Origin: Robertmurraya korlensis
GTDB lineage: Bacteria; Bacillota; Bacilli; Bacillales; Cytobacillaceae
Reading direction: 5' to 3'
Length of the DNA stretch: 64,000 nt
Assembly (NCBI RefSeq): GCF_023715225.1
Contig: NZ_JAMBNS010000001.1
Coordinates: 186,001-250,000, forward strand
Shown here: one piece after another, positions 1-10,915 of the stretch
Layout of the letters: each line of letters begins with the position of its first letter
How positions within the stretch are numbered: the stretch's first letter is position 1
Translations under genes and position numbers: made by a program
The notes under the pieces: model-generated
The model's input: only the letters and a program-made list of their open reading frames with translations
Told to the model about the DNA's origin: nothing
Databases searched by the model: none

Positions 1-443
1 AAGGAACATCTTATCTTTTAATTGATGCTGTCCAAGACCCTGGAAATTTAGGAACGATGATTCGTACGGCGGATGCTGCTGGCGTGGACGTTGTGGTAAT
101 TGGCAATGGAAGCGTGGATATATATAATTCCAAAGTGCTTAGATCTGCCCAAGGGAGCCATTTTCATCTTCCTGTTATTAAAGGTGAAATCTCCACTTGG
201 ACAAGCGATCTTCTTGACCGAGGGATTCCTGTTTATGGAACAGCATTAGAGAATGCTGAACCGTTCCACCACATACAATCAACGGGATCATACGCCTTAA
301 TCGTAGGAAATGAAGGGAACGGGGTAAGTAAAGAGCTATTAAGTAAAACGACAGCTAATCTATATATTCCGATTCATGGAAAAAGCGAGTCATTAAATGT
401 TGCAGTAGCAACAGGAATTTTGTTATATTACTTACGTGGATAA
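1..443 (+). CDS. TrmH/SpoU-family RNA 2'-O-methyltransferase, 3' part only
   Basis: The gene is cut by the left edge of the window; the open frame runs in from base 3 and 146 codons are visible. These carry the SPOUT (SpoU/TrmH) signature motifs in order: QDPGNLGTMIRTADAAG at the start, NEGNGVS in the middle, and IPIHGKSESLNVAVA near the C-terminus. These motifs form the knotted S-adenosylmethionine site and catalytic surface of 2'-O-ribose methyltransferases acting on rRNA or tRNA. In B. subtilis the gene before pheS is ysgA, a protein of about 250 residues, and this is probably its orthologue. The exact RNA target cannot be read from the sequence. The first in-frame ATG (57) lies inside motif 1 and is not the true start. 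Confidence 0.9.
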   Translation, partial: GTSYLLIDAVQDPGNLGTMIRTADAAGVDVVVIGNGSVDIYNSKVLRSAQGSHFHLPVIKGEISTWTSDLLDRGIPVYGTALENAEPFHHIQSTGSYALIVGNEGNGVSKELLSKTTANLYIPIHGKSESLNVAVATGILLYYLRG

Positions 444-472
444 AATAGACATACTGCCTCCTGAAAATGGGT

Positions 473-501
473 TTGAAATAAGTAGGAAAGTATACTATAA
501 T
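473..501 (+). promoter_or_regulatory. sigma-A promoter of the pheST leader
   Basis: TTGAAA (473-478) and TATAAT (496-501) are separated by 17 bases, close to the vegetative consensus. The predicted start near 508 places transcription just before the T-box stem I. Confidence 0.75.
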
Positions 502-524
502 AAACAGCAAAAATTACATATTAA

Positions 525-787
525 AAAACGATGACGGAGAAAAGTAGTTTGCTACCATCTATGTTAGGGAGAAAATGCCTTAGACTGAAAGCATTTTTAT
601 AGAAAAAGTAAACGAAGTTCACCTCCCGAGTTGGCATCGGGACCATTTCTTAATGAAGTGTAAAGATGCACCGGTTTAAAGCCGTTATCAGCAATGAAGT
701 GAATGTAGGGAGATAGAATGCCTACATTAATTAAGGGTGGTACCGCGAATAATGAAACCTCGTCCCTTTCAGGGAAGAGGTTTTTTA
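525..787 (+). promoter_or_regulatory. T-box riboswitch (phenylalanine) controlling pheST
   Basis: The conserved T-box AAGGGTGGTACCGCG lies at 733-747. Its TGGT can pair with an NCCA end whose discriminator is A. Stem I is closed by GGAG (536-539) with CTCC (622-625). A TTC Phe codon at 618-620, followed by A, sits where the specifier is expected. A CCCGA/TCGGG hairpin follows. The leader ends in a terminator (757-786) competing with the antiterminator formed by the T-box. Uncharged tRNA-Phe would stabilise the antiterminator and allow pheST transcription. Confidence 0.93.
757..786 (+). terminator. T-box attenuator terminator upstream of pheS
   Basis: A hairpin with AACCTC / GAGGTT arms extended by CCCT / AGGG is followed by a T-run. 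It lies directly after the T-box and is the regulated terminator of the leader. Confidence 0.85.
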
Positions 788-818
788 TTTTGTCTAAAAA
801 TCATAAGGAGGAAAGAAC

Positions 819-1856
819 ATGGAGCAACGCTTAGTAGAGCTTCAGCAAGAAGCGCTTGAAGGAATAAAGAAAGCGACTGATTTAAAAGAAATAAATGATA
901 TTCGTGTATCTTATCTAGGGAAAAAAGGTCCCATTACTGAGGTACTAAAAGGGATGGGGAAGCTTTCTGCTGAGGAACGTCCTAAAATGGGTGCGTTAGC
1001 GAACGAGGTAAGAGACGTTATTGCAAAAGCAATTGAAGAAAAACAAGCGGTTATGGAAGAAGAAGAGGTGGCTAAAAAGCTTGCTTCCGAAACAATTGAT
1101 GTAACACTTCCAGGAAGACCAGTAAAAACAGGTAACCATCATCCATTAACAAGAATCATTGAAGAAATCGAAGACCTCTTTATTGGTATGGGCTACACAA
1201 TTGCAGAAGGCCCTGAAGTTGAAAGTGATTACTATAACTTTGAGGCATTAAACTTACCAAAAGGTCATCCAGCTCGTGATATGCAAGATTCCTTTTATAT
1301 TACGGAAGAAATCCTTCTTCGTACACATACATCACCCATGCAAGCAAGAACGATGGAAAAGAAAGAAGGAAAGGGTCCAATTAGAATTATCTGCCCAGGA
1401 AAAGTTTATAGACGTGATAATGACGACGCAACGCATTCTCACCAATTCATGCAGATCGAGGGTCTTGTGGTAGGAGAAAATATTCAAATGAGTGACCTGA
1501 AAGGGACACTAGATGTTTTTGCGAAAAAAATGTTTGGGGAAGACCGTGAAATTCGCTTACGTCCTAGCTTCTTCCCATTCACAGAACCTTCTGTTGAAAT
1601 GGATATTTCTTGTAAAATTTGTAACGGAAAAGGTTGTAGTGTTTGTAAAGGAACGGGTTGGATTGAAATTCTTGGAGCCGGAATGGTGCATCCAAACGTA
1701 CTTGAAATGGCTGGCTATGATTCGAAAAAATATACAGGCTTTGCATTCGGAATGGGGCCAGAAAGAATTGCCATGCTAAAGTACGGCGTGGATGATATTC
1801 GTCATTACTATACAAATGATGTACGTTTCTTAAAGCAATTTTCGATACACGAATAG
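819..1856 (+). CDS. pheS: phenylalanine--tRNA ligase alpha subunit
   Basis: This is the catalytic alpha subunit of the cytoplasmic alpha2-beta2 phenylalanyl-tRNA synthetase, which charges tRNA-Phe. The 345 residues match the usual bacterial length. An N-terminal coiled-coil tRNA-binding arm (about 1-90) precedes the class II core. Motif 2 is seen as [13 protein letters not shown] near residue 198, and motif 3 as [13 protein letters not shown] near residue 307. A CxxC...CxxC cluster (C265, C268, C273, C276), as I recall from Bacillus PheS, may bind metal. The ATG has an AAGGAGG site 8 bases upstream. pheT follows 13 bases downstream, and both genes sit under the T-box leader. Confidence 0.98.
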   Translation: MEQRLVELQQEALEGIKKATDLKEINDIRVSYLGKKGPITEVLKGMGKLSAEERPKMGALANEVRDVIAKAIEEKQAVMEEEEVAKKLASETIDVTLPGRPVKTGNHHPLTRIIEEIEDLFIGMGYTIAEGPEVESDYYNFEALNLPKGHPARDMQDSFYITEEILLRTHTSPMQARTMEKKEGKGPIRIICPGKVYRRDNDDATHSHQFMQIEGLVVGENIQMSDLKGTLDVFAKKMFGEDREIRLRPSFFPFTEPSVEMDISCKICNGKGCSVCKGTGWIEILGAGMVHPNVLEMAGYDSKKYTGFAFGMGPERIAMLKYGVDDIRHYYTNDVRFLKQFSIHE

Positions 1857-1869
1857 GAGGATAACAAGA

Positions 1870-4284
1870 ATGTTTGTTTCTTATAAATGGCTTCAAGAGT
1901 ACGTGGACCTTTCTGGTATCACAGCTCCTGAACTAGCCGATAAAATCACAAAAAGTGGAATTGAAGTGGAAGGCGTTGAGATTCTTAATGAAGGCATGAA
2001 AGGACTCGTCGTCGGTCACGTGTTAGAAAGAGAGCAGCATCCAAATGCCGATAAGCTAAATAAATGTTTAGTAGATGTTGGAGAAGGAGAACCAGTTCAA
2101 ATTATCTGTGGTGCTCCGAATGTAGATAAGGGGCAGCATGTGATTGTGGCGAAGGTGGGAGCAGTTCTCCCAGGAAACTTCAAAATTAAAAAAGCAAAGC
2201 TTCGCGGCGAAGAGTCAAACGGCATGATCTGTTCCTTACAGGAACTAGGGGTTGAAAGCAAGCTTGTTGCCAAGGAATTCTCTGAAGGGATCTTCGTTTT
2301 CCCGAATGAGGTAACAGTTGGGGACGATGCACTTGAGCTGTTAAGTCGTGATGACCAAATTTTAGAACTAGGCTTAACTCCAAACCGAGCGGATTGCTTA
2401 AGCATGTTAGGCGTAGCATATGAAGTTGCCGCCATATTAGGAAAAGAAGTAAAACTGCCGAAGCCTGAAGTTTCAGCAATAAACGAGAGTGCTAGCGATT
2501 ATATCTCTGTCACTGTAGATGCTCCAGAGGATAATCCACTTTACGTTGCTAAAGTAATTAAAAATGTAAAGGTTGGACCTTCTCCATTATGGATGCAAAC
2601 TCGTTTGATGGCAGCTGGTGTTCGTCCTCATAATAATGTTGTCGATATAACGAATTACATTCTAATGGAATACGGTCAACCTCTTCACGCCTTTGACTAT
2701 GATCGTCTTGGTTCAAAAGAGATCGTTGTTCGTCGTGCGCAACAAGGTGAAACGATCACGACGCTTGATGATGCCAAACGTACATTAACAACTGAACACC
2801 TTGTAATTACAAACGGAAAAGAGCCGGTTGCATTAGCAGGAGTTATGGGTGGGGCGAATTCTGAAGTAGAAACAGGTACGACAACCGTGTTACTAGAGTC
2901 AGCATACTTTGTTGGAGCACCTATTCGTAAAGCTTCAAAGGATCATGGTTTGCGCAGTGAAGCTAGTGCACGCTATGAAAAAGGTGTGGATCCGAATCGT
3001 GTTAGAGCTGCAGCAGAAAGAGCGGCTGAGCTATTAGCGCTGTATGCAAATGGAGAAGTATTAGAAGGATCCGTCGAGGCAGATGCGCTTAAGGTGGAGC
3101 CTGCGGTTGTGTCCATCACATTAGACAAAATCAATGGTGTGCTTGGTACCGAAATATCCATGGATGAGGTGCAAAATATCTTTGCCCGTCTACAATTTGT
3201 TACGAAGGTTGAAGGGAACGAAATTACAGTTACCGTACCTACTCGTCGAGGTGATATTACCATAGAGGAAGATTTAGTAGAAGAGGTTGGAAGAATTTAC
3301 GGTTACGACTATATCCCTAAAACTCTTCCAAAGGGTGCTTCTACTCCAGGGAAATTAAGTGATTACCAGAAAAAGCGCAGAATCGTTCGTCGCTATTTAG
3401 AAAGTGCAGGATTATTTCAAGCAGTTACTTATTCTTTGACGAATGAGACAAAAGCCACTCAATTCGCGCTAGATAAGCGTGAACCTGTTAAACTTGCGAT
3501 GCCGATGAGTGAAGACCGTAGCGTACTACGTCTAAGCATTTTGCCACAGTTACTAGAGGTTGTAAAATACAATTCTGCCCGTCAAAATGATAGCATCGCA
3601 TTATATGAAACAGGTGCCGTGTTCCTTTCGACTGAACAAGATAAGCTTCCAGAAGAGAAAGAACATCTGGCAGCAGCGATTACTGGCTTATGGCAGCAGC
3701 ACCCTTGGCAAGGGGAAAAGAAAGCTGTTGATTACTATGTTCTTAAAGGAGTGCTAGAAGGGTTACTTGCTCGCTTAGGATTAACAGGCAGAGTGGAGTT
3801 CCGTCAAGCAACCGTGGATGGAATGCATCCAGGAAGAACAGCTAACCTTCATTTAGATAATGAGAAGATTGGTTTTGTCGGACAAATTCATCCGAACGTT
3901 CAAAAAGAACTTGATTTAAAAGAAACGTATGTGTTTGAACTATCTTTAAAGGCTTTATTAGAGGCAGAAATCGCTCCATTACAATACGAATCCATTCCTC
4001 GTTACCCATCTATCACACGCGATATCGCACTGGTTGTTAACAAGGAAGTCGTTGCTGGTCAGCTTTCTGACATTATTACAAAAGCTGGTGGCAACTTATT
4101 GAGGGAAGTTTCTGTGTTTGATCTTTATGAAGGAGATCGCTTGGAAGAAGGAAAGAAATCCATTGCGTTTTCTTTAAGATATTTTGATCCAGAAAAAACA
4201 CTAACTGACGAAGAAGTAACAAAGGCCCATGAAAAGGTATTAGATGCTGTGAAGGAGCAGGCTGGAGCAGTACTAAGAGGATAA
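1870..4284 (+). CDS. pheT: phenylalanine--tRNA ligase beta subunit
   Basis: This is the beta subunit of phenylalanyl-tRNA synthetase, providing editing of Tyr-tRNA-Phe and tRNA binding. At 804 residues it has the usual Bacillus length. Visible domains are an N-terminal EMAP-type tRNA-binding domain (about 40-155), the B3/B4 editing region (about 210-390), B5 (about 405-480), and a C-terminal FDX-ACB anticodon-binding domain beginning at [12 protein letters not shown] near residue 712. It is the last gene of the T-box-regulated operon and is followed by a strong terminator shared with the convergent rnhC. Confidence 0.98.
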   Translation: MFVSYKWLQEYVDLSGITAPELADKITKSGIEVEGVEILNEGMKGLVVGHVLEREQHPNADKLNKCLVDVGEGEPVQIICGAPNVDKGQHVIVAKVGAVLPGNFKIKKAKLRGEESNGMICSLQELGVESKLVAKEFSEGIFVFPNEVTVGDDALELLSRDDQILELGLTPNRADCLSMLGVAYEVAAILGKEVKLPKPEVSAINESASDYISVTVDAPEDNPLYVAKVIKNVKVGPSPLWMQTRLMAAGVRPHNNVVDITNYILMEYGQPLHAFDYDRLGSKEIVVRRAQQGETITTLDDAKRTLTTEHLVITNGKEPVALAGVMGGANSEVETGTTTVLLESAYFVGAPIRKASKDHGLRSEASARYEKGVDPNRVRAAAERAAELLALYANGEVLEGSVEADALKVEPAVVSITLDKINGVLGTEISMDEVQNIFARLQFVTKVEGNEITVTVPTRRGDITIEEDLVEEVGRIYGYDYIPKTLPKGASTPGKLSDYQKKRRIVRRYLESAGLFQAVTYSLTNETKATQFALDKREPVKLAMPMSEDRSVLRLSILPQLLEVVKYNSARQNDSIALYETGAVFLSTEQDKLPEEKEHLAAAITGLWQQHPWQGEKKAVDYYVLKGVLEGLLARLGLTGRVEFRQATVDGMHPGRTANLHLDNEKIGFVGQIHPNVQKELDLKETYVFELSLKALLEAEIAPLQYESIPRYPSITRDIALVVNKEVVAGQLSDIITKAGGNLLREVSVFDLYEGDRLEEGKKSIAFSLRYFDPEKTLTDEEVTKAHEKVLDAVKEQAGAVLRG

Positions 4285-4289
4285 AATAG

Positions 4290-4322
4290 AAAGGAGCATC
4301 CAACATCGGAATGCTCCTTTTC
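4290..4322. terminator. bidirectional terminator between pheT and rnhC
   Basis: Perfect 10-base arms AAAGGAGCAT and ATGCTCCTTT flank a 10-base loop. T-rich sequence lies on the plus side and A-rich sequence on the other, which suits termination of both convergent genes. Confidence 0.85.
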
Positions 4323-5258
4323 TTATTTTTTCGTGATCAGTTTCCATGCTTTTTCTGTATTTGCAAAATGCAGCTTAACAAAATGTGGAAGGCTTTCTTT
4401 TCCCTTTGCTTGAATTAATTTAGCTGCTGCTACGTCTACTTGGGCGCCTGCTCCTTTTGGAATGACAAAACCCGCTTCCTTTGAAAGGTTTTCAAAGTGC
4501 TGTACAAATGCATAACGAGCTAGAATAGAAGCTGCTGCAACAGCTAAGTGCACACTTTCTGCCTTTGTTGAGAAATACACATTTTCACGGTGGATCACTT
4601 TTTGTCCCTTAAGATACTGATAATACACTTCTTCTTTTGCGAACTGATCGATTAAAATGGCATCCGGTTTTTTCGGTGTTATTTTATTCAGTACATGTCC
4701 AATGGCTTGGTTGTGCAACAGGGCTTTTAGCTTTCCTTGTGACATACCTGACTGCTGAAGCTGATTGTATTTTTCATTGTGTAAAGTTAATAGACTATAA
4801 GGAATAACATGCTTGATTTCCTTTGCAATGGCTGAAATTTGCTCATCCTTTAGACCTTTTGAATCCTTTACGCCTAGCTCTCTTAAAAGGGGGATGTGCT
4901 CTTTACTAACATAAGCTGCCACAACTGTAATAGGTCCGAAGAAATCGCCAGTTCCTACTTCATCCGAACCAACGACAGAAAGAGACTCAAAATGCTCTGG
5001 TAGATGGCTTTTATTTGGTGAAGATTTCTGTGTCTTTTGGTTCGAAGGTTGTTCCACATTCCCCCATTTTTTTGCTTCCATTTCACAGGAGGGACCTTGA
5101 AAAAGTACTTTACCTGATTTATAGGCGGTTATGGAGCAACCAGATAGTTTGGCTGCAAACACCCCACCTGGTGGTATTTTAGGTAAAAGGCTTTGTTGGT
5201 AGTGCTCCGCCATCTTTTTTATTTGTTCCCCAGATTGTTTTAATACGACTTGACTCAT
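4323..5258 (-). CDS. rnhC: ribonuclease HIII
   Basis: Ribonuclease HIII cleaves the RNA strand of RNA-DNA hybrids in the cytoplasm. The 311-residue protein has an N-terminal TBP-like substrate-binding domain (about 1-75) and a type 2 RNase H domain. The catalytic Asp-Glu pair is in GSDEVGTGDFFGP (D99, E100). The length matches Bacillus RnhC (about 313). The frame is open eight codons further upstream, but ATG 5258 has a GGAGAG site at the right spacing and gives the usual N-terminus MSQVVLK. It is convergent with pheT and divergent from zapA, as in B. subtilis. Confidence 0.95.
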   Translation of the reverse strand: MSQVVLKQSGEQIKKMAEHYQQSLLPKIPPGGVFAAKLSGCSITAYKSGKVLFQGPSCEMEAKKWGNVEQPSNQKTQKSSPNKSHLPEHFESLSVVGSDEVGTGDFFGPITVVAAYVSKEHIPLLRELGVKDSKGLKDEQISAIAKEIKHVIPYSLLTLHNEKYNQLQQSGMSQGKLKALLHNQAIGHVLNKITPKKPDAILIDQFAKEEVYYQYLKGQKVIHRENVYFSTKAESVHLAVAAASILARYAFVQHFENLSKEAGFVIPKGAGAQVDVAAAKLIQAKGKESLPHFVKLHFANTEKAWKLITKK

Positions 5259-5383
5259 TTTACACTCTCCAATAAAATACATATTTTTCCTTCATTCGTC
5301 TGATTTTGACATTCTTAACTTCCCAGCCAAATAATATTCATGTTATGATATAGTGTAGGATTCTTATGAATGGGGGCAATGCT

Positions 5384-5635
5384 GTGTCTGAAGCAGAAAA
5401 AAAGCGCACAACGGTTGAGATATACGGGCAACAGTATGTAATTGTAGGTAACGAAAGTGTTGAACACGTTAGATTGGTTGCCTCTTTGGTAAATAATAAA
5501 ATGCGCGAAATTGGTCAGAAGAATCCCTCACTCGATAGTACCAAACTTGCAGTTCTTACAGCGGTGAATGCTGTAAATGATTATCTAAAAATAAAGGATC
5601 AACTTGAGCGCTTAGAAAATGAACTAAAGAAGTAA
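5384..5635 (+). CDS. zapA: cell division protein ZapA
   Basis: ZapA is a small FtsZ-associated protein that promotes bundling of FtsZ protofilaments at the division ring. The N-terminal domain begins [15 protein letters not shown] and a C-terminal coiled coil (about residues 45-83) follows, giving 83 residues against about 85 in B. subtilis. The GTG at 5384 is preferred: a GGGGG site lies 7 bases upstream, and the eight residues before TTVEIYG match the B. subtilis N-terminus in length. An ATG at 5366 would add six residues. The gene is followed closely by cvpA and is divergent from rnhC. Confidence 0.92.
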   Translation: MSEAEKKRTTVEIYGQQYVIVGNESVEHVRLVASLVNNKMREIGQKNPSLDSTKLAVLTAVNAVNDYLKIKDQLERLENELKK

Positions 5636-5649
5636 AGGATTGAATAAAT

Positions 5650-6177
5650 ATGCTAAATCTTGCCATTATCATTATATTATTAATAGGATTACTAGTTGGG
5701 CTTCGTAGAGGGTTTATTCTTCAATTTATTCATCTTACTGGCTTCATTATTGCATTTATTGTAGCAAAGGTCTATTATTCCGAACTTGCACCCAAATTAA
5801 CCCTTTGGATTCCGTATCCAAGCTTTGGTGATGCATCAAATTTACAAATCATTTTCTCAGAAGGAAATATGGAGGATGCCTACTACCGGGGAATTGCTTT
5901 CGTTGCGATTTTCTTTGCAACTAAGATTGTGCTACAAATTATTGGAAGTATGCTAGATTTTGTTTCCAATCTACCAATTTTAAAGACTTTTAATCGTTGG
6001 GCTGGAGGAATACTTGGATTTTTAGAGGTATATTTACTTTTGTTTATCCTTTTATACATAGCAGCACTTCTACCAATTGAAGCTGTGCAATCTCCTTTAT
6101 CTAGCTCTTCTTTAGCAAAGGGAATAGTTGAGAATACTCCCTATTTGTCTAATCTTGTGAAAGAGCTTTGGGGATAA
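5650..6177 (+). CDS. CvpA family membrane protein (YshB)
   Basis: This is a 175-residue integral membrane protein with about four hydrophobic segments: roughly residues 1-17, 24-42, 78-102 and 120-142. It matches the colicin V production protein (CvpA) family and sits in the position of B. subtilis yshB. It begins 14 bases after zapA with an AAAGGA site and is very likely co-transcribed with it. The molecular function of CvpA proteins in Bacillus is not established; the colicin name comes from E. coli. It is followed by a terminator. Confidence 0.88.
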   Translation: MLNLAIIIILLIGLLVGLRRGFILQFIHLTGFIIAFIVAKVYYSELAPKLTLWIPYPSFGDASNLQIIFSEGNMEDAYYRGIAFVAIFFATKIVLQIIGSMLDFVSNLPILKTFNRWAGGILGFLEVYLLLFILLYIAALLPIEAVQSPLSSSSLAKGIVENTPYLSNLVKELWG

Positions 6178-6202
6178 CTTAAACAGCATGATTAAATAAA
6201 CT

Positions 6203-6232
6203 ACTTCTCTTTTTAAGAGAAGTTTTATTTTG
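6203..6232 (+). terminator. terminator after cvpA
   Basis: Arms ACTTCTCT (6203-6210) and AGAGAAGT (6216-6223) form a hairpin followed by TTTATTTT. The first half is unpaired from any other structure seen nearby. Confidence 0.8.
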
Positions 6233-6363
6233 GTTTATTTTCAAAAACTTTTTTGGATAACAATCCGTACATAATACATAGTAGGGTTTCAAAACATACT
6301 AAATTATTGGTGAAATAGAAGTCAATCATTCATAATGGGATATAGCGAAAGTAGGTGGTTAGT

Positions 6364-8094
6364 GTGGCAATACAAAAAAAAGAAGTGATTCGTTTACTTG
6401 AGACGATTGCTACCTATATGGAATTAAAAGGTGAAAATACATTTAAAGTGTCTGCTTTTAGGAAAGCAGCAAATAGCCTTGAAATAAATGAGCAGGATTT
6501 ATTACAAATCTCTGATTTTACGTCTATTTCAGGTATTGGCAAGGGGACAGCAGCTGTTATTACAGAATTTATCCAAGAAGGTCACTCCTCTGTACTAAAA
6601 GAGCTTCAGGAAGAAGTACCGAAGGGATTAATTCCCCTCCTACAGCTGCCTGGCCTTGGTGGGAAAAAGATTGCCAAGCTATACAAAGAACTATCAATAA
6701 CGAATGTACACGAGTTAAAGCAGGCATGCGTGGACAAAAAGGTAAGAGAACTTACCGGATTTGGGGGGAAGACAGAGGAGAAAATTCTTCAATCCATTAA
6801 CGATTTTGGTTCCAAGCCAGATCGACTACCGCTTGCCTATATGTTACCCGTTGCACGGAAGATCGAGCTTACTCTTTCCGAAATGGATGGAGTGATTCGC
6901 TTTTCTAGAGCAGGTAGTATTAGAAGAATGAAGGAAACGATCAAGGATTTAGACTTCATTATCTCAACGGTTGATCCTCAATTGGTCAAGGAGCAGCTAC
7001 TCTCCATGGAGAAAATAAAAGAAGTTGTTTCAAAAGGAGATACAAAGGTTTCGATTATCCTTGAATTGGAGTTTGACGTTTCGATTGATTTTCGTTTAGT
7101 AAAGGATGAGGAATTTACAACAACTTTACACCATTTTACTGGTTCAAAGGACCATAATGTAAGGATGCGTCAATTAGCAAAGGAACGTGGTGAAAAAATA
7201 AGCGAATATGGTGTGGAACATATCGAAACGGGTGAAATTGTCACGTTTCATAGTGAAGAGGAGTTTTTTGCTCACTTTGGTTTGCCTTTTATTCCACCTG
7301 AAATGCGTGAGGATGGCACTGAAGTGGAACAATATACAGAAGAGCTTGAGATTATTGCTCTCGACCATATAAAAGGTGATCTACACATGCACTCGACCTG
7401 GAGCGATGGTTCGCATTCTATTGAGCAAATGGTAGAAGCATGTCGTGCAAAAGGATATGAATATATGGCCATTACTGACCACTCACAATATTTAAAAGTG
7501 GCCAATGGACTAACCGTCGAGCGCTTGCGGAAACAACGTCAAGAAATTGATGAATTGAATCAAAAATATGATGATATTACAATCTTAGCAGGTGTTGAAA
7601 TGGATATTTTACCTGACGGCTCTCTGGACTATGAAGATGAAGTACTAGAACAAATGGATTTTGTTATTGCTTCTATTCATTCCTCTTTTTCACAGCCAAA
7701 GGATAAAATCATGGAACGTCTTAAAACAGCTTTGAAAAATAATCATGTACATATGATTGCACATCCCACGGGTAGAAAGATTGGAAAGCGTGATGGATAT
7801 TCAGTAGATATCGAGCAATTGATTGAACTAGCAAAAGAAACAAATACTTGGCTAGAATTGAATGCGAATCCCAATCGGCTTGACCTTTCCTCAGAGCATG
7901 TACGAATGGCTCAAGAAGCAGGTGTAAAACTTTTAATTAATACGGATGCACATATGGTTGAAACATTAGCTCATATGGACACGGGAATTTCTGCAGCGAA
8001 AAAAGGATGGATTCAAAAGCAATCCGTAATTAATTCTTTGACTAAGGAAGAATTTCTTGAATTATTAAAAAGGAAAAAAGAAGACAGAAGATAG
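6364..8094 (+). CDS. polX: DNA polymerase X family protein with PHP domain
   Basis: PolX is a gap-filling DNA polymerase of the beta family, with 3'-5' exonuclease/AP endonuclease activity from a C-terminal PHP domain; it acts in base excision repair. The 576 residues contain helix-hairpin-helix motifs (SGIGKGTAAV, LPGLGGKKIAKLY), a polymerase metal-binding DLDF motif near residue 200, and the PHP metal site KGDLHMHSTWSDG near residue 339, with AHPTG and NTDAH further on. Length matches B. subtilis PolX (about 570). GTG 6364 is chosen because AGGTGG lies 5 bases upstream; GTG 6355 overlaps that site. mutS2 follows 29 bases downstream. Confidence 0.94.
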   Translation: MAIQKKEVIRLLETIATYMELKGENTFKVSAFRKAANSLEINEQDLLQISDFTSISGIGKGTAAVITEFIQEGHSSVLKELQEEVPKGLIPLLQLPGLGGKKIAKLYKELSITNVHELKQACVDKKVRELTGFGGKTEEKILQSINDFGSKPDRLPLAYMLPVARKIELTLSEMDGVIRFSRAGSIRRMKETIKDLDFIISTVDPQLVKEQLLSMEKIKEVVSKGDTKVSIILELEFDVSIDFRLVKDEEFTTTLHHFTGSKDHNVRMRQLAKERGEKISEYGVEHIETGEIVTFHSEEEFFAHFGLPFIPPEMREDGTEVEQYTEELEIIALDHIKGDLHMHSTWSDGSHSIEQMVEACRAKGYEYMAITDHSQYLKVANGLTVERLRKQRQEIDELNQKYDDITILAGVEMDILPDGSLDYEDEVLEQMDFVIASIHSSFSQPKDKIMERLKTALKNNHVHMIAHPTGRKIGKRDGYSVDIEQLIELAKETNTWLELNANPNRLDLSSEHVRMAQEAGVKLLINTDAHMVETLAHMDTGISAAKKGWIQKQSVINSLTKEEFLELLKRKKEDRR

Positions 8095-8123
8095 ATTTTA
8101 TTTTGAAATAGGAGGTACACTCC

Positions 8124-10478
8124 ATGCAAGAACGAGTTCTAAAGGTATTGGAATTTACAAAAGTGAAAGAGCAGTTATTTGAACATGCTTCTTCAAGTTT
8201 AGGAAAAGACAAAGTAAAGGCACTTGTTCCTTCAACTGATTTCGAGGAGGTGGTGCGTAGCCAGGCTGAAACCGATGAAGCCGCAAAGGTTCTTCGATTA
8301 AAAGGCAATGTACCACTCACAGGAATTTATGATATTAGAATGCAAATAAGACGTTCCGCCATAGGTGGAGTGCTAAGTCCACTTGAACTTGTGCAAGTAG
8401 CTAGTACCATTCACGCGAGCCGGATGATGCGGCGCTTTATAGAAGATATGGTTGAACAAGGAATAGAGATTCCTATTTTAGATGAATACGCAAGTAACAT
8501 CATTGTTCTCGCTGAACTAGAAGAGCCCATTCGAATGGCAATCGATGAGAGTGGAGAAGTACTTGATACGGCTAGTGAAACATTACGTTCTCTTAGAAGT
8601 CAGCTTCGGACAAAAGAAGCAAGGGTACGTGAAAGACTTGAATCAATGATTCGGTCCTCCAATGCAGCTAAAATGCTTTCAGATGCCATTATCACGATTC
8701 GAAATGACCGGTTTGTAATACCTGTTAAACAAGAATATCGTGGACATTATGGAGGCATTATTCACGATCAAAGTTCCTCAGGTCAAACCTTGTTCATTGA
8801 ACCGCAAGCAATCGTGCAGTTAAATAACGATGTGCAAGCGATTCGTATCAAGGAGAAGACAGAAATAGAACGTATTTTGGTTGAATTATCTGGAAAAACA
8901 GGATTGTTTGAGAGTGAGTTAAGTACCATTGTAGGAGTATTAACAGACCTAGACTTTATGTTTGCGAAGGCAAGATATAGTAAAAGAATAAAGGGCTCTA
9001 AACCGAAAATGAATAACGAAGGAATCATTTCCTTATTTAAAGCAAGACATCCCTTGATTGCAATGGATGAAGTGGTTCCCAATGATATTTTACTCGGCAA
9101 GACTTACTCTACAATTGTTATAACTGGACCTAATACAGGGGGAAAGACGGTTACACTAAAGACCGTCGGTTTATGTACTTTAATGGCTCAGGCTGGGTTA
9201 CAAATACCTGCCCTTGATGGGTCAGAAATGGCTGTCTTTGGTCAAGTGTTCGCAGATATTGGTGATGAACAGTCGATTGAGCAAAGTCTAAGTACTTTTT
9301 CTTCTCATATGGTAAATATCGTAGACATATTAAATGATGTAAGCTTTGATAGTCTTGTTCTTTTTGACGAGCTAGGTGCAGGTACTGACCCACAGGAAGG
9401 AGCTGCACTTGCTATTTCCATACTAGACTCTGTCTATAAAACAGGGGCAAGAGTGGTTGCTACCACCCATTATCCGGAATTAAAAGCTTATGGTTATAAC
9501 CGGGAAGGGGTAATAAACGCAAGTGTTGAGTTTGATATTGAAACATTAAGTCCAACGTATAAGCTTCTAATTGGGGTGCCAGGACGAAGCAACGCGTTTG
9601 AAATTTCCAAACGCCTTGGGTTAAAGGAAAAAGTCATTGATATGGCACGATCACATGTTAGTTCGGAGAGTAACGAAGTCGATCAAATGATTGCAGCGCT
9701 TGAAGCAAGTAAAAAACAAGCTGAAAATGAGTTAGAAGAGGCGCATGACACATTAAGGCAGGCTGAAAAGCTTCATAAGGACCTTCAAGAAGAGATTGTC
9801 ACCTATTATAAAGAAAAAGACATATTACGTGAAAAAGCTGAGCGTGAGGCACAAGCAATTATAGAAAAGGCCAAACAAGAGGCGGAAGAAGTCATTCGAG
9901 AACTCCGTCGAATGCGAATCGAGAAAAAAGCGGATGTCAAAGAACATGAATTAATTGATGCTAAAAAGAGACTAAATGAAGCCGTACCTGTTTCCGAAAA
10001 ATCATTGAATAATGAAGCACGAAAACAGAAACATAAATTCCAGGTTGGTGATGAAGTAAAGGTATTAACTTTTGACCAAAAGGGACATTTAGTTGAAAGA
10101 GTATCTGAAAATGAGTGGCAGGTTCAAATAGGGATTCTAAAAATGAAGGTCCAAGAAAAGGATTTGGAGTTTATCCAATCGGAAAAACCAAAGGTACAAA
10201 AGCATGTAACAACAATACAGGGAAGAGATTCGAACGTATCCATAGAGCTAGATCTTAGAGGGGAACGGTATGAGGATGCTCTCTTTAGAGTAGAAAAATA
10301 CATCGATGATGCTTTATTATCAAATTATCCAAGAGTGTCGATCATTCATGGAAAAGGCACTGGAGCATTAAGGCAGGGTGTACAAGAGTACTTGAAAAAT
10401 CATCGGTCTGTGAAAAAGATTCGCTTTGGTGAGGCTGGAGAAGGCGGTTCTGGTGTGACAATCGTTGAGTTCAAGTAA
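8124..10478 (+). CDS. mutS2: MutS2 ATPase/endonuclease
   Basis: MutS2 is a MutS-like ATPase that does not take part in mismatch repair. In Bacillus it has been linked to recombination and to rescue of collided ribosomes. The 784 residues (B. subtilis 785) comprise a MutS core, a P-loop ATPase with TGPNTGGKT near residue 334 and [10 protein letters not shown], a long charged coiled coil (about 520-630), and a C-terminal Smr domain containing [12 protein letters not shown] and [10 protein letters not shown]. The ATG has an AGGAGG site at good spacing. Downstream yshE is 17 bases away, so polX-mutS2-yshE is probably one operon, as in B. subtilis. Confidence 0.97.
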   Translation: MQERVLKVLEFTKVKEQLFEHASSSLGKDKVKALVPSTDFEEVVRSQAETDEAAKVLRLKGNVPLTGIYDIRMQIRRSAIGGVLSPLELVQVASTIHASRMMRRFIEDMVEQGIEIPILDEYASNIIVLAELEEPIRMAIDESGEVLDTASETLRSLRSQLRTKEARVRERLESMIRSSNAAKMLSDAIITIRNDRFVIPVKQEYRGHYGGIIHDQSSSGQTLFIEPQAIVQLNNDVQAIRIKEKTEIERILVELSGKTGLFESELSTIVGVLTDLDFMFAKARYSKRIKGSKPKMNNEGIISLFKARHPLIAMDEVVPNDILLGKTYSTIVITGPNTGGKTVTLKTVGLCTLMAQAGLQIPALDGSEMAVFGQVFADIGDEQSIEQSLSTFSSHMVNIVDILNDVSFDSLVLFDELGAGTDPQEGAALAISILDSVYKTGARVVATTHYPELKAYGYNREGVINASVEFDIETLSPTYKLLIGVPGRSNAFEISKRLGLKEKVIDMARSHVSSESNEVDQMIAALEASKKQAENELEEAHDTLRQAEKLHKDLQEEIVTYYKEKDILREKAEREAQAIIEKAKQEAEEVIRELRRMRIEKKADVKEHELIDAKKRLNEAVPVSEKSLNNEARKQKHKFQVGDEVKVLTFDQKGHLVERVSENEWQVQIGILKMKVQEKDLEFIQSEKPKVQKHVTTIQGRDSNVSIELDLRGERYEDALFRVEKYIDDALLSNYPRVSIIHGKGTGALRQGVQEYLKNHRSVKKIRFGEAGEGGSGVTIVEFK

Positions 10479-10495
10479 GTAGGAGGAAGAGGAAG

Positions 10496-10903
10496 TTGAA
10501 CGGTTTTTGGGAGAATGAATTTGTTCATATAGCCGCATATTGCAGTGTTGTTATTTTATGTATGATCGTATTTCTAGCTATTTTTGAACTTGTGACAAAA
10601 TACCGGAATTGGGAAGAAATTCAAAATGGAAATGTTGCCGTTGCTATGGCGACCGGTGGCAAAATCTTTGGAATCGCCAATATTTTTAGGCATTCAATTG
10701 AGCAACATGACTCACTTATAACCATGATTGGTTGGGGAGTATTTGGTTTCTTTTTACTACTGGTAGCCTATTTTATTTTTGAGTTTTTAACACCAAAATT
10801 TAAAATTGATGAAGAAATTCAAAATGACAACCGAGCTGTAGGGCTCATTTCAATGGTGATATCAGTTGGATTATCGTATGTAATAGGGGCAGGCATATCT
10901 TAA
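10496..10903 (+). CDS. yshE: DUF350 family membrane protein (YshE)
   Basis: This is a 135-residue membrane protein with four predicted helices at about 13-36, 48-66, 78-102 and 114-134. It belongs to the DUF350 (YjfL-like) family and sits between mutS2 and lcfA, where B. subtilis has yshE. A notable conserved stretch is AVAMATGGKIFGIANIF in helix 2. The TTG start has an AGGAGG site 7-10 bases upstream. No function is established for the family. A tiny ORF follows 12 bases after its stop and before the operon terminator. Confidence 0.88.
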   Translation: MNGFWENEFVHIAAYCSVVILCMIVFLAIFELVTKYRNWEEIQNGNVAVAMATGGKIFGIANIFRHSIEQHDSLITMIGWGVFGFFLLLVAYFIFEFLTPKFKIDEEIQNDNRAVGLISMVISVGLSYVIGAGIS

Positions 10904-10915
10904 AGGAGTACGTAA